A DNA stretch of 33,789 nt from UMGS882 sp045598975. GTDB lineage: Bacteria > Bacillota > Clostridia > Oscillospirales > CAG-382. Both the position numbers and the translations under genes were made by a program. The notes under the pieces were generated by a model, which worked only from the letters and a program-made list of their open reading frames with translations, ran no database searches and had not been told where the DNA came from. This document shows, piece after piece, positions 7,784-15,150 of the stretch (the first letter of the stretch is position 1; each line of letters starts with the position of its first letter). Where the stretch lies: positions 1 through 33,789 of the forward strand of contig JAZRVE010000101.1 in the NCBI GenBank assembly GCA_045598975.1, given 5' to 3'.

Positions 7784-8220
7784 CTTTTTTCTCACAAGAG
7801 AAAGAAAAGAAACTCCTTTTTTTCTTACAAAAGAAAAAAAGGAGTCAAAAAAAGATTGCCGGGGAGCAGCCCCGGACCCCCTACTCCGCAAAACGGGAAA
7901 ACGTTTTGCGGAGGTGCGAGGCGGTATTACGGCGGCATCGGTACGGGACACGCACAAACTTCAAACCGTGCGGCACGGGTACTTTACATAGCACAAACGG
8001 CGGCGTAGTGCCGGATATTGATGATATGTACAAGGGGAAGGGCTATACAAGATGTTATTCTATCCGGCTTTGCGGCTCTTTTCGTCGCGCCCGCCGTCGT
8101 TTTGGCGGGCGCGACCCCTATTCGCGGGATACTGCGGCTGTTGTTTCTGCTCACTCTATCCGCGAAAACGGGTGAAGCGGCACGCTTCCGGCACGCTTCC
8201 CTGCCGCCCTGCGGGCGGCA
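7784..8220. repeat. Palindrome-rich repeat family, copy A
   Basis: This fills the gap between the asnA 3' end and the rnfC promoter. Left to right it holds an imperfect AT hairpin (7784-7805), a perfect 14-bp AT hairpin with loop ACAA (7813-7844), GATTG plus a 6-bp GC hairpin (7859-7875), and a perfect 12-bp hairpin (7884-7913). A core of about 150 nt follows (7925-8075), diverged from copy D at 21145-21295. A perfect 12-bp GC hairpin (8084-8115) and a segment (8120-8197) shared with copy C in inverted orientation come next. An 8-bp hairpin (8202-8220) lies just after the asnA stop. Open frames across it (for example 7154-8008 plus) show no gene-like features. Confidence 0.85.
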
Positions 8221-8232
8221 AATCTATTTCAT

Positions 8233-9243
8233 TTACAGAAGCGGTATGCCTGCTTTTTCGCAGACGCGCACCGTCTCTTCGTCCCAGATGCTCGACTGCA
8301 CCTCTCCGACGTGCGCACAGTGCATCAACAACATACACAACCGCGATTGCCCGATGCCGCCGCCGATGGTGAGCGGCAGTTCCCCGTCAAGCAGCATCCG
8401 GTGGAACGGCAGTTTCTTCCGATCCTCGCACCCCGACGCCGCAAGCTGTGCCGCTAACGACGCCGCATCCACACGAATGCCCATGGAAGAAATCTCTACG
8501 CCGCGCGACAGCACGTCGCTCCACAAAATAATGTCGCAGTTGAGCGCCCAGTCGTCATAGTCCGGCGCTCTGCCGCCATGGGGCTTGCCCGATTTCAGCT
8601 TCCCGCCGATCTGCATGATACAGACGGTACCATGCTCCTTGGCATAGGTGTTTTCCCGCTCGGACGGCTCCAAAAACGGATATAAGTCCTCTAACTCCTG
8701 CGACGTGATGAAAGCCACCTCGCGCGAAATGGTGGCGCGAAGCTGGGGAAAATGAACGTACAGCCGCTCCTGCGTATCGCAGATGGCGTCCACGATGGCA
8801 CGCACGATGAGTTTCAGATAATCGAGCGTCCGGTTGTCCGCCGTGATGATCTTTTCCCAGTCCCACTGATCCACGTAAATGGAGTGGATGTTGTCGAGCT
8901 CGTCTTCGTCGCGGCGGATGGCGTTCATATCGGTGTATAAGCCGTTGCCGACGGAAAAGTGATAGCGTTTGAGGGCGAGCCGCTTCCATTTGGCGAGCGA
9001 ATGCACCACCTGCGCTTCCGTGCCGATGGCAGGCACGTCAAACGAAACGGGACGCTCGTAGCCGTTGAGATTGTCGTTGAGCCCCGACTGCTCGGTGACG
9101 AACAGCGGTGCCGATACGCGTTTGAGATTGAGCGCCGACGAAAATTCCTCCTGGAAGGTGGTCTTGATATAGGCGATGGCACGCTGGGTGTCGTATTCGT
9201 CCAAAAGCGGGTGATACCCTTTGGGAACGTAAATATGGTTCAT
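8233..9243 (-). CDS. asnA: Aspartate-ammonia ligase (AMP-forming asparagine synthetase)
   Basis: Makes asparagine from aspartate, ammonia and ATP in the cytosol. It has 336 residues, the usual AsnA length, and is a class II aminoacyl-tRNA-synthetase-like fold. Visible hallmarks are VSAPLFV near residue 40, GYERPVSFDVP, EAQVVHSLAKWKRLAL, YTDMNAIRRDE, SIYVDQWDWEK, the ISSMGIRVD region and the C-terminal GGGIGQSRLCMLLM. The start at 9243 is set by family alignment (MNHIYVPKGY); the frame continues 26 codons upstream but that part overlaps the promoter. It has its own promoter and stands alone, separated from rnfC by repeat copy A. Confidence 0.96.
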   Translation of the reverse strand: MNHIYVPKGYHPLLDEYDTQRAIAYIKTTFQEEFSSALNLKRVSAPLFVTEQSGLNDNLNGYERPVSFDVPAIGTEAQVVHSLAKWKRLALKRYHFSVGNGLYTDMNAIRRDEDELDNIHSIYVDQWDWEKIITADNRTLDYLKLIVRAIVDAICDTQERLYVHFPQLRATISREVAFITSQELEDLYPFLEPSERENTYAKEHGTVCIMQIGGKLKSGKPHGGRAPDYDDWALNCDIILWSDVLSRGVEISSMGIRVDAASLAAQLAASGCEDRKKLPFHRMLLDGELPLTIGGGIGQSRLCMLLMHCAHVGEVQSSIWDEETVRVCEKAGIPLL

Positions 9244-9292
9244 GATATGACCGTTCCATTCCTTTCTTTTCTTTGCGGCGTCCGCCGCCTTT

Positions 9293-9321
9293 ATGATAGC
9301 ACGTTTCCCGGCGTCTGTCAA
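9293..9321 (-). promoter_or_regulatory. Promoter of asnA
   Basis: TTGACA, 17 nt, TATCAT on the minus strand. It lies between the end of the methyltransferase gene and the asnA ATG, and it rules out the longer asnA frame. Confidence 0.75.
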
Positions 9322-9337
9322 GCCTTTTGACGACGCG

Positions 9338-10528
9338 TCAGAGGACTTGCAGGATAAAGCATTTCAGATACGTCGTTTCCTCGGCGGCGATAAGCGCCGG
9401 GTGGTCGGGCGCCTGGGTGCGGATCTCGACGGTACGCACACGCACACCGCTTTCGCGGGAGGCGTCCCTTAACATTTTTTCAAACAGCGTCTGCGTCATG
9501 TAGTGCGAGCAGGATGCCGTGATGAGAAACCCGCCCGGTCTTACGATCTTCATGCCGAGCCGGTTGATGTCCTTATATCCGCGGCAGGCGTCCTTTACGT
9601 CGTCCGCCGTTTTGCAGAACGCCGGCGGATCGAGCACCACCGCGTCGAACTGCTTTCCCTCCCGCACGTACGTCCGCAGAACGTCGAACACGTCGCCGCA
9701 CCGCGTCGTGACAACGTCGGAAAAGCCGTTGAGAGCGGCATTCTCCCGCACGTCGGCAAGCGCCTTTTCGGAAATGTCGAGCGCCGTCACGCATTTCGCC
9801 CCTGCCGCCGCGGCGTTGAGCGAAAACCCGCCGACGTTGCAGAAGCAGTCGAGCACCTCCGCGTCCCGGCAGTAGCGCCGGATGGCGTACCGATTCTCTT
9901 TCTGATCGAGAAAATAGCCGGTCTTCTGCCCGTTTTCGAGGTCCGCGATCATGCGAAGCCCGTTTTCCTCGATGACGACGCGCGGATCGAACTGCCCGTA
10001 CAGCACGCCTTTGACAAGCGGCAGTCCCTCTTTTTCGCGTACCGCCGCGTCACTGCGCTCGTAGATGCCGCGCGGCGAAAACAGTTCGGCAAGCACCCCG
10101 ACGATGAGATCTTTGCGTTTATCCATGCCGAGCGACAGAAACTGCACGCAAAGCAGGTCGTGATATTTGTCCACGATGAGCGCCGGCAGGTCGTCCGCCT
10201 CGGCGAACACCATGCGGTAGCAATCGGTATAACCGAGTTTTCTGCGGTATTCATCCGCTTGGCGGATGCGTTCGGCAAACAGCGCCCTGTCCGCCGTCTG
10301 CTCTTTGTCGCGGATAAAGACGCGCACTAAAATTTTGGAAAGATGATTGATATACCCTTTTCCCAAAAAGTTTCCGTCGTGGTCGTACACCTCCGCGAGG
10401 TCGCCGTTTCTGCCTTTGCCCTCGATGCGATCCGCTTCGTTTGCGTACACCCAGGCGTGTCCCGCCCGGATGCGCTTGTCCTCGTTCTTTTTGAGAGTAA
10501 CGCGGTAGGTGCAGTCGGTTTCGGTCAT
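9338..10528 (-). CDS. RlmI-like class I rRNA methyltransferase
   Basis: A SAM-dependent methyltransferase of the COG1092/RlmI group, 396 residues, which in characterised members methylates cytosine C5 in 23S rRNA. It has an N-terminal PUA-like domain (KKNEDKRIRAGHAWVYANE), a linker with PALIVDKY, and the family motif GQKTGYFLDQKENR. A Rossmann core follows, with VLDCFCNVGGFSLNAA (SAM loop), ALDIS and the catalytic-loop DPPAF. ASCSHYMT and the C-terminal PDHPALIAAEETTYLKC are also typical. AAGGA lies 7 nt before the ATG. It follows the MATE gene by 40 nt on the same strand and is probably co-transcribed with it. The exact target base cannot be read from sequence. Confidence 0.9.
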   Translation of the reverse strand: MTETDCTYRVTLKKNEDKRIRAGHAWVYANEADRIEGKGRNGDLAEVYDHDGNFLGKGYINHLSKILVRVFIRDKEQTADRALFAERIRQADEYRRKLGYTDCYRMVFAEADDLPALIVDKYHDLLCVQFLSLGMDKRKDLIVGVLAELFSPRGIYERSDAAVREKEGLPLVKGVLYGQFDPRVVIEENGLRMIADLENGQKTGYFLDQKENRYAIRRYCRDAEVLDCFCNVGGFSLNAAAAGAKCVTALDISEKALADVRENAALNGFSDVVTTRCGDVFDVLRTYVREGKQFDAVVLDPPAFCKTADDVKDACRGYKDINRLGMKIVRPGGFLITASCSHYMTQTLFEKMLRDASRESGVRVRTVEIRTQAPDHPALIAAEETTYLKCFILQVL

Positions 10529-10568
10529 AAGAATATCCTTTCCCTCTTTTTTTCGGTTCCGCCGTGTG

Positions 10569-11921
10569 CTAAATGCGTATCTTCATCCATTTTCCGTCAC
10601 GGAAGCGCAGCGTCGAAAACAGAAAACGCGCCACCTGATCCCCCATGACGCCCATCCACACGCCGATGATCCCGTAGCCGAGCGTATAGCAGGCAAGATA
10701 CGAGATCGCCGTACGGATAACGGTCACGCACACGGTCGCCGCCACGGCGGTATACAGCGTATCTCCCGCACCGCGCAGACAGCCCATGTAAATGACCTGC
10801 CGGATCTGAAACAGCACGATGAAAATAATCATATACATAAGACCCGTGCCGACGCTCACAATGTCAGGATCAGCCGGGAAAAAGACCGTCATCAACGGTT
10901 TTGCGCCGAAGAAGAAGGCAACTGCCAGCACCACCGAGCAGATCCCGCCGATTTTCTGGCACACCTGCCCGTATTCCTTTGCGAGAAGCGGCTTTCCCTC
11001 GCCGAGACTTCTGCCGATGAGCGCAACCGCCGCCGCCTGCAAACCGTCGCCGAAGGCGAACGACAGGCTGAGGATATTCATGCACACCTGATGCGCCGCC
11101 ATCGGTCCCGTTCCCTGATCCGCCGCCATGACCGCCGTCGCCATAAAGCCGGCACGCAGTAAGATCTGTTCGAGAAACACGCTGTATCCGATGCGGATGA
11201 GATTTTTGACGGACGCAAGCGTCGGGCGTATCTTTTCACGGAAAATATAGGGCAGGCTGAGAAATCTCTCGTTTTTCATGAGGGAAGCGAGGCTCATCAT
11301 GGACGAAACGACGGTGCCGAGCACGGTCGCGATGGCGGCGCCGACGACGCCGAGCCGCGGGAAACCGAACTGTCCGCCGATGAGCAGATAGTTGAAGATG
11401 ATATTGACGGTATTGGCGGTAAGGTTGGTACGCATGGTGATCTTGGTATCGCCGATGCCGCGCAGAGCCGCATTGATCGCCATTTGCAGGCAGTTGAAGA
11501 ACATGCCGCCGATGATGATGGTATAATACGAGAGCGCCATGCCGTGGGTATCCTCGTTGGAGCCGCAGAGCTTCAAAATCGGCGAGCCGAACACCACGAA
11601 CAAAACGCTGAAAATAAGGCTCAACACAATGACGGCGACAAGAGCGGTGACTAATATCTCATTGGCGTCTTTTTTTCGTTTTTCGCCGAAACGGCGGGCA
11701 ACAAGGGCGGAGATGGAGACGTTGAGTGCTATAAAAACGGAAAGAGCGAGAAATTTCGGCTGTGTCGTCAGTCCGACGGCCGCCACGGCTTCCGGTCCGA
11801 GTCCGCTGACCATATAGGAGTCGACAAGTCCCGCAAGGGCCACGAAGAAGGATTCGATAATAGACGGATACGCCAGTTGAAGCGCCGTTTTCGCGGCATC
11901 GCTCAAAGGTATGCGCTTCAT
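10569..11921 (-). CDS. MATE family multidrug/toxin efflux transporter
   Basis: An integral membrane protein of 450 residues with about 12 spans in two related halves. MATE proteins export cationic drugs or metabolites using a Na+ or H+ gradient. Family-typical segments are LAYPSIIESFFVALAGLVDSYMV, GLTTQPKFLAL, ALRGIGDTKITMRTNLTANTVNIIFNYLLI and the repeat in the second half, CLRGAGDTLYTA. The start is the ATG at 11921, with GGAG 8 nt upstream; the frame's earlier ATG overlaps the promoter. The substrate is unknown. Confidence 0.93.
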   Translation of the reverse strand: MKRIPLSDAAKTALQLAYPSIIESFFVALAGLVDSYMVSGLGPEAVAAVGLTTQPKFLALSVFIALNVSISALVARRFGEKRKKDANEILVTALVAVIVLSLIFSVLFVVFGSPILKLCGSNEDTHGMALSYYTIIIGGMFFNCLQMAINAALRGIGDTKITMRTNLTANTVNIIFNYLLIGGQFGFPRLGVVGAAIATVLGTVVSSMMSLASLMKNERFLSLPYIFREKIRPTLASVKNLIRIGYSVFLEQILLRAGFMATAVMAADQGTGPMAAHQVCMNILSLSFAFGDGLQAAAVALIGRSLGEGKPLLAKEYGQVCQKIGGICSVVLAVAFFFGAKPLMTVFFPADPDIVSVGTGLMYMIIFIVLFQIRQVIYMGCLRGAGDTLYTAVAATVCVTVIRTAISYLACYTLGYGIIGVWMGVMGDQVARFLFSTLRFRDGKWMKIRI

Positions 11922-11956
11922 GCGATCGTCTCCTCTCTGAATAATCCGTACAGTAC

Positions 11957-11985
11957 AGTATAGCACGGTTTTTTTCGATTTGCAA
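11957..11985 (-). promoter_or_regulatory. Promoter of the MATE-methyltransferase pair
   Basis: TTGCAA, 17 nt, TATACT on the minus strand, about 36 nt before the MATE ATG. Confidence 0.75.
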
Positions 11986-12006
11986 CAGATTTGGAGAAAA
12001 GAACCT

Positions 12007-12482
12007 TCTTTTTTTCTTACAAAAGAAAAAAAGAAGTCAAAAAAAGATTGCCGGGGTGCAGCGGCACGCTACGGGACGTATTTAACCAGCACCATCCTTT
12101 TCCGCAAATCATCAGTTTCCGGAACTACGCCGCCGTTTGCACAATAAAAACATAACCGAGCCGCAAGGCTCGGTTTTTGTGTTCTCTCTAAATGGTGACA
12201 CCGCGGCAAATGCTCGCACCGCCGCAAATCTCCCGACGGAGCGCCCCGCGCGCAGTCGTCATTTGCGGCGTAAGGGGGGTCCGGGGTTGCTCCCCGGCAA
12301 TCTTTTTTGCCCTACTTTTTTCTCTTGCGAGAAAAAAGTAGGTTCCTTTCTTTTCTTTTGTAAGAAAAAAAGGAGTTTCTTTTCTTTCTCTTGCGAGAAA
12401 AAAAGTAAAACGTTTCTCCCTGTGCCGCTTCGCGGCACGGTTGTCGCGAGCTACGCTCGTGGTTTGGGTGCAGCGGCACGCT
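12007..12482. repeat. Palindrome-rich repeat family, copy B
   Basis: This lies between the MATE promoter and mgsA. It begins with a plus-oriented AT hairpin (12007-12038) and GATTGCCGGGG, then jumps at 12054 into the right part of the core (12070-12220, matching 21367-21520 of copy D). That part includes a GAGCC/GGCTC hairpin with loop GCAA and a T-run (12154-12178). From 12219 to 12369 it is nearly identical, inverted, to 20991-21140. Three AT hairpins in inverted orientation follow, then a 7-bp hairpin (12422-12438). The 17-bp sequence GGGTGCAGCGGCACGCT occurs directly at 12054-12070 and 12466-12482, bracketing the element. Confidence 0.85.
12154..12178 (+). terminator. GAGCC/GGCTC terminator inside repeat copy B
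   Basis: AACCGAGCC, loop GCAA, GGCTCGGTT, then further T residues. The same hairpin with loop GTAA is in copy D (21457-21478), and a related one is at 24521-24560. Confidence 0.6.
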
Positions 12483-12891
12483 GCTTGTTGTATCGGGGAT
12501 TGACGAGCTCGCGCCAGTCGAGCGATCCCTGGTCAAGCGCCAGTATCAGCGCCTCCGCCGTCGCAATGTTGGTGGCGACCGGCACGTTGTTCATGTCGCA
12601 TAACCGCAGGAGATTCAACTGCGCCTCGTCATAGTGCGGCGCGTTCATCGGATCGCGGAAAAACAGTACCAAGTCTATCTCGTTGAAGGAAATGCGCGAG
12701 GTGAGCTGCTCCAACCCACCGCCTCCGCCGGGCAGCATGCACTCAATGTGCAGCCCGATCACGTCCGAAATGTATTTTCCGGTGGATTCCGTCGCATAGA
12801 GATTGTGTTTTCCCAGAATGCCTTTGTAGGCAAGGCAGAATTCCGACATAAGCTCTTTTTTTCGGTCAGAGGCGATAATGGCAATTTCCAT
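12451..12891 (-). CDS. Methylglyoxal synthase-like protein, altered active site
   Basis: 146 residues with the MgsA fold. MEIAIIASDRKKELM, LVLFFRDP and NNVPVATNIATAEALI align well with clostridial methylglyoxal synthases, which convert dihydroxyacetone phosphate to methylglyoxal. The active site is changed. The usual HD near the start reads S8-D9, ATGTTG reads ATESTG, and the SG.xGGDQQ loop reads PGGGGGLEQ, which puts Leu60 at the position of the catalytic Asp (Asp71 in E. coli). The PHxPD motif reads PHYDEA. Activity is therefore doubtful. AAAGGA lies about 9 nt before ATG 12891. The last residues (about QRAAAPKPRA) are encoded by repeat copy B. It sits 59 nt after the MinD-like gene, on the same strand. 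Confidence 0.8.
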   Translation of the reverse strand: MEIAIIASDRKKELMSEFCLAYKGILGKHNLYATESTGKYISDVIGLHIECMLPGGGGGLEQLTSRISFNEIDLVLFFRDPMNAPHYDEAQLNLLRLCDMNNVPVATNIATAEALILALDQGSLDWRELVNPRYNKQRAAAPKPRA

Positions 12892-12910
12892 GGCACGTTT
12901 CCTTTCTTGA

Positions 12911-12944
12911 ATGATTGCGAATAATTGCGAATAATTGCGAATGA
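12911..12944. repeat. Three-copy 10-bp tandem repeat
   Basis: ATGATTGCGA, ATAATTGCGA, ATAATTGCGA, then ATGATGA. It lies in the gap between the MinD-like and MgsA-like genes, just before the MgsA ribosome binding site. Confidence 0.7.
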
Positions 12945-12950
12945 TGACGG

Positions 12951-13766
12951 TCAATAAAGGTCTTTGTTTTTTACGCCGGTGCGCACGCCTTTGAACAGCC
13001 GCACGCTCCGTCCTTCGACACGGTCGGCGAGATTCCCGATCGCCGCCGAAAAGGCAAGCACTTTTTTGCTTGCAAAAGCCGGGACGCCGCGTTCCGTTTC
13101 CCGTGCCATCTCGCTGTCATACGGAATGACGCCGGCAAGCGGGAGCTTGGTCTGCGTAAGGATCCCGTACAGACCGACGTTGTCGCCGCATTTGGTGTCC
13201 TTGGGACGGAAGGCGTTGACGATGAGCCGCACGTCGAAGGAAGTAAGCCCCGCACGCAGTTCCTTTAAGGCAATAGCGGTCTTCTCCGCCGCCCGTAAGG
13301 ACGCCGCCGTCTGTAAGGAGACGACGAGCAGGACGTCCGCAAACCGGACGAGCTGTTTGTAAAACAGGTCGGGACGTGCCGGCAGATCGAAGATGACGTA
13401 TTCAAAGCGTTCGGAAAGCGTACGGACGAACGCGTCGACGTTTTCCTCGGAAAACAGCTCTTCCGTTGTTTCGCGCTCGATCGCTTCCGGGAAGAAAGCG
13501 GGGGCGGGAATATAGGACAGCTTGTCCAGGCGGGGATCGACGGCCAACGCCTTGTCGAGCTCGCACGTTTTTTTGATGACGTCCACCACGTTGAATAACG
13601 GCAGATCGGTAAGCCCGGCGACGATGTCAAGGCACCGCGATTCCAGATCGCAGTCGCAGGCGCAGACGGTGTGCCCTTTGCCGGCAAGGGATGCCGCAAG
13701 ATTTGCGGAGACGGTCGTTTTGCCGACGCCGCCCTTGAAGGATGTCACGAGGATAAGCTTTGCCAA
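12951..13766 (-). CDS. MinD/ParA-family ATPase
   Basis: A deviant Walker A ATPase of 271 residues. KGGVGKTT is at residues 11-18, the CDCDLESRCLDI segment corresponds to the switch I/Walker A' region, and FDLPA is the Walker B. A basic amphipathic C-terminus (LADRVEGRSVRLFKGVRTGVKNK) could be a membrane-targeting helix as in MinD. No MinC or MinE is in the window. The best start by family alignment is the TTG at 13766 (LAKLILVTSFKGG); GTG at 13775 is an alternative. The longer ATG frame begins on the promoter and is rejected. Adjacency to an mgsA-like gene recalls clostridial shape/division operons, where minD and mgsA lie near each other, so a division-site role is the best guess. Confidence 0.82.
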   Translation of the reverse strand: MAKLILVTSFKGGVGKTTVSANLAASLAGKGHTVCACDCDLESRCLDIVAGLTDLPLFNVVDVIKKTCELDKALAVDPRLDKLSYIPAPAFFPEAIERETTEELFSEENVDAFVRTLSERFEYVIFDLPARPDLFYKQLVRFADVLLVVSLQTAASLRAAEKTAIALKELRAGLTSFDVRLIVNAFRPKDTKCGDNVGLYGILTQTKLPLAGVIPYDSEMARETERGVPAFASKKVLAFSAAIGNLADRVEGRSVRLFKGVRTGVKNKDLY

Positions 13767-13821
13767 CGGCGTCACCGCCCTTTCCGAAAATGCCGAATTA
13801 TTACGAAGAATATCCACATAC

Positions 13822-13850
13822 AGTATAGCAAAAAAAACGGTTTTTGTCAA
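13822..13850 (-). promoter_or_regulatory. Promoter of the MinD-like/MgsA-like pair
   Basis: TTGACA, 17 nt, TATACT on the minus strand: a near-consensus sigma-A promoter. The -10 lies about 56 nt before the TTG start. Confidence 0.8.
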
Positions 13851-13958
13851 TCCGCCCGAAAAACTTTCCTTTTTTTGTCATTGTTTATAAATCCGGACTG
13901 CGAAAATTGGCTATAATGCATAAATCCCGAAAAACAAAACGGAAGAAATAACTTCCTC

Positions 13959-13987
13959 TTGCTTTTTTGAAGTTTTTGTGTTATAGT
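13959..13987 (+). promoter_or_regulatory. Promoter of the SLH protein
   Basis: TTGCTT, 17 nt, TATAGT, about 60 nt before the ATG at 14047. The 280-bp gap between the MinD-like and SLH genes holds this and the divergent minus promoter. A separate TATAAT at 13912 has no -35 at a suitable distance. Confidence 0.65.
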
Positions 13988-14046
13988 ATAAGCAGAAAGT
14001 TGTCGCAATTACCCGTATCGATCATGAGAAAGAAGGAACAGAAAAA

Positions 14047-15051
14047 ATGAAAAACGCATTGTCCCGTTCGGCACGGCTCTTTTGTGCCGCTTTGATCGCC
14101 CTGTCGCTTGTTCCGGCTGTTTTTGCCGAATCCGTCGATATCGACGCTTCATCCCTGCCTTGGGATAGCGGCACCGAAAATCAGCAGGAACAGAAACAAG
14201 AACAGAAACAGGAAGAGAAAACAGAGGAAAAGCAGGAAGAGCCGGATGAGAAAAAGAAACCTCCGCGCGCTACCTCCGGCGGTTTGGGAACGAACGAAGA
14301 ACCGCTCGTTATCTTAGCACCGCCGACCGAGACGCTTGACATAGCGACGGCCGAACAGCCGACCGAACAGACCGAGGAACAGCCTGCCGAGCAGACCGAA
14401 GAGCAGCCGATCGAAGAAGAGCCGGTCATTATCCCGAGCTTTTCCGACGTGACGGAAGCCGACTGGTTCTATTCCGACGTGACCGAGCTCGCTTCGCAGG
14501 GCGTTATCAACGGTTATCCGGACGGCACGTTCCTGCCGGAAGCCAACGTGACGCGTGCGGAATTTCTCAAACTCGTCGTGTCCATCAGTTCGGCAGACGA
14601 CCTGTACTACACCGATGCCAAGCTCTTTGAAGACGTCGATCCCGACGAGTGGTACGGCAAGTATCTTGCCACCGCCGTTCTGTTCGGTTACATCGACCGC
14701 GCCGATTACGGCACGACCTTCAAGCCCGACGAAGCCATCACCCGCCGCGAGGTCGCCAAGATCCTTGCCGGCATGCTCAAAGCGGACGGCAGTCAGTTCC
14801 TGACGCCGTACGAAGATACCGACGACGCCAACGCCATCGCACTGTACGGCTTGTGCATCATGCAGGGCAGCATCGATCCGTATATCGGCGGACGTTACTT
14901 CTATCCCGACACCGCCATCACCCGTGCCGAGGTTTCCGCCGTCATCAACCGTGTCGTCAAGCTTGCCACCTCCGGCAACGCTTACATTCTGGAATTCAAG
15001 CGGACGCACCACGCGCCCAACCTCATCCCCATTCCCGAGACGATCGGATAA
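14047..15051 (+). CDS. Secreted protein with three SLH domains
   Basis: A cell-surface protein of 334 residues. The signal peptide covers about 1-27 (AVFA before the cut). A low-complexity linker rich in Q, E and K (about 45-72) and a second with PTEQTEEQPAEQTEEQP repeats (about 104-125) follow. Three S-layer homology domains sit at about 131-173, 193-240 and 253-303. The first is textbook (FSDV..ADWFY...GVINGYPDGTFLPEANVTRAEF). SLH domains bind pyruvylated secondary cell-wall polymer. There is no further catalytic domain, so it may be a small wall-attached structural or spacer protein. AAGGA lies 9 nt before the ATG. It has its own promoter and a strong terminator. Confidence 0.92.
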   Translation: MKNALSRSARLFCAALIALSLVPAVFAESVDIDASSLPWDSGTENQQEQKQEQKQEEKTEEKQEEPDEKKKPPRATSGGLGTNEEPLVILAPPTETLDIATAEQPTEQTEEQPAEQTEEQPIEEEPVIIPSFSDVTEADWFYSDVTELASQGVINGYPDGTFLPEANVTRAEFLKLVVSISSADDLYYTDAKLFEDVDPDEWYGKYLATAVLFGYIDRADYGTTFKPDEAITRREVAKILAGMLKADGSQFLTPYEDTDDANAIALYGLCIMQGSIDPYIGGRYFYPDTAITRAEVSAVINRVVKLATSGNAYILEFKRTHHAPNLIPIPETIG

Positions 15052-15063
15052 ACCGTACCCGTA

Positions 15064-15096
15064 AACAACGCTTGGGTGATCCCAAGCGTTGTTTTG
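15064..15096 (+). terminator. Terminator of the SLH gene
   Basis: A perfect 13-bp stem (AACAACGCTTGGG against CCCAAGCGTTGTT), loop TGAT, followed by TT. Confidence 0.85.
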
Positions 15097-15150
15097 CGCC
15101 GTGCCGCAAAGACGAAACGAGAAACGAGAAAAGAAAGGGAGAATTTTGTC

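Noticed and set aside
13912..13917. TATAAT as a second promoter of the SLH gene
   Set aside because: No -35-like hexamer at 15-19 nt; the TTGCTT-17-TATAGT further downstream is better.
14181..14429. Cys/Ser-rich minus-strand frame opposite the SLH linker
   Set aside because: Antisense reading of the Q/E repeat codons of the SLH protein.
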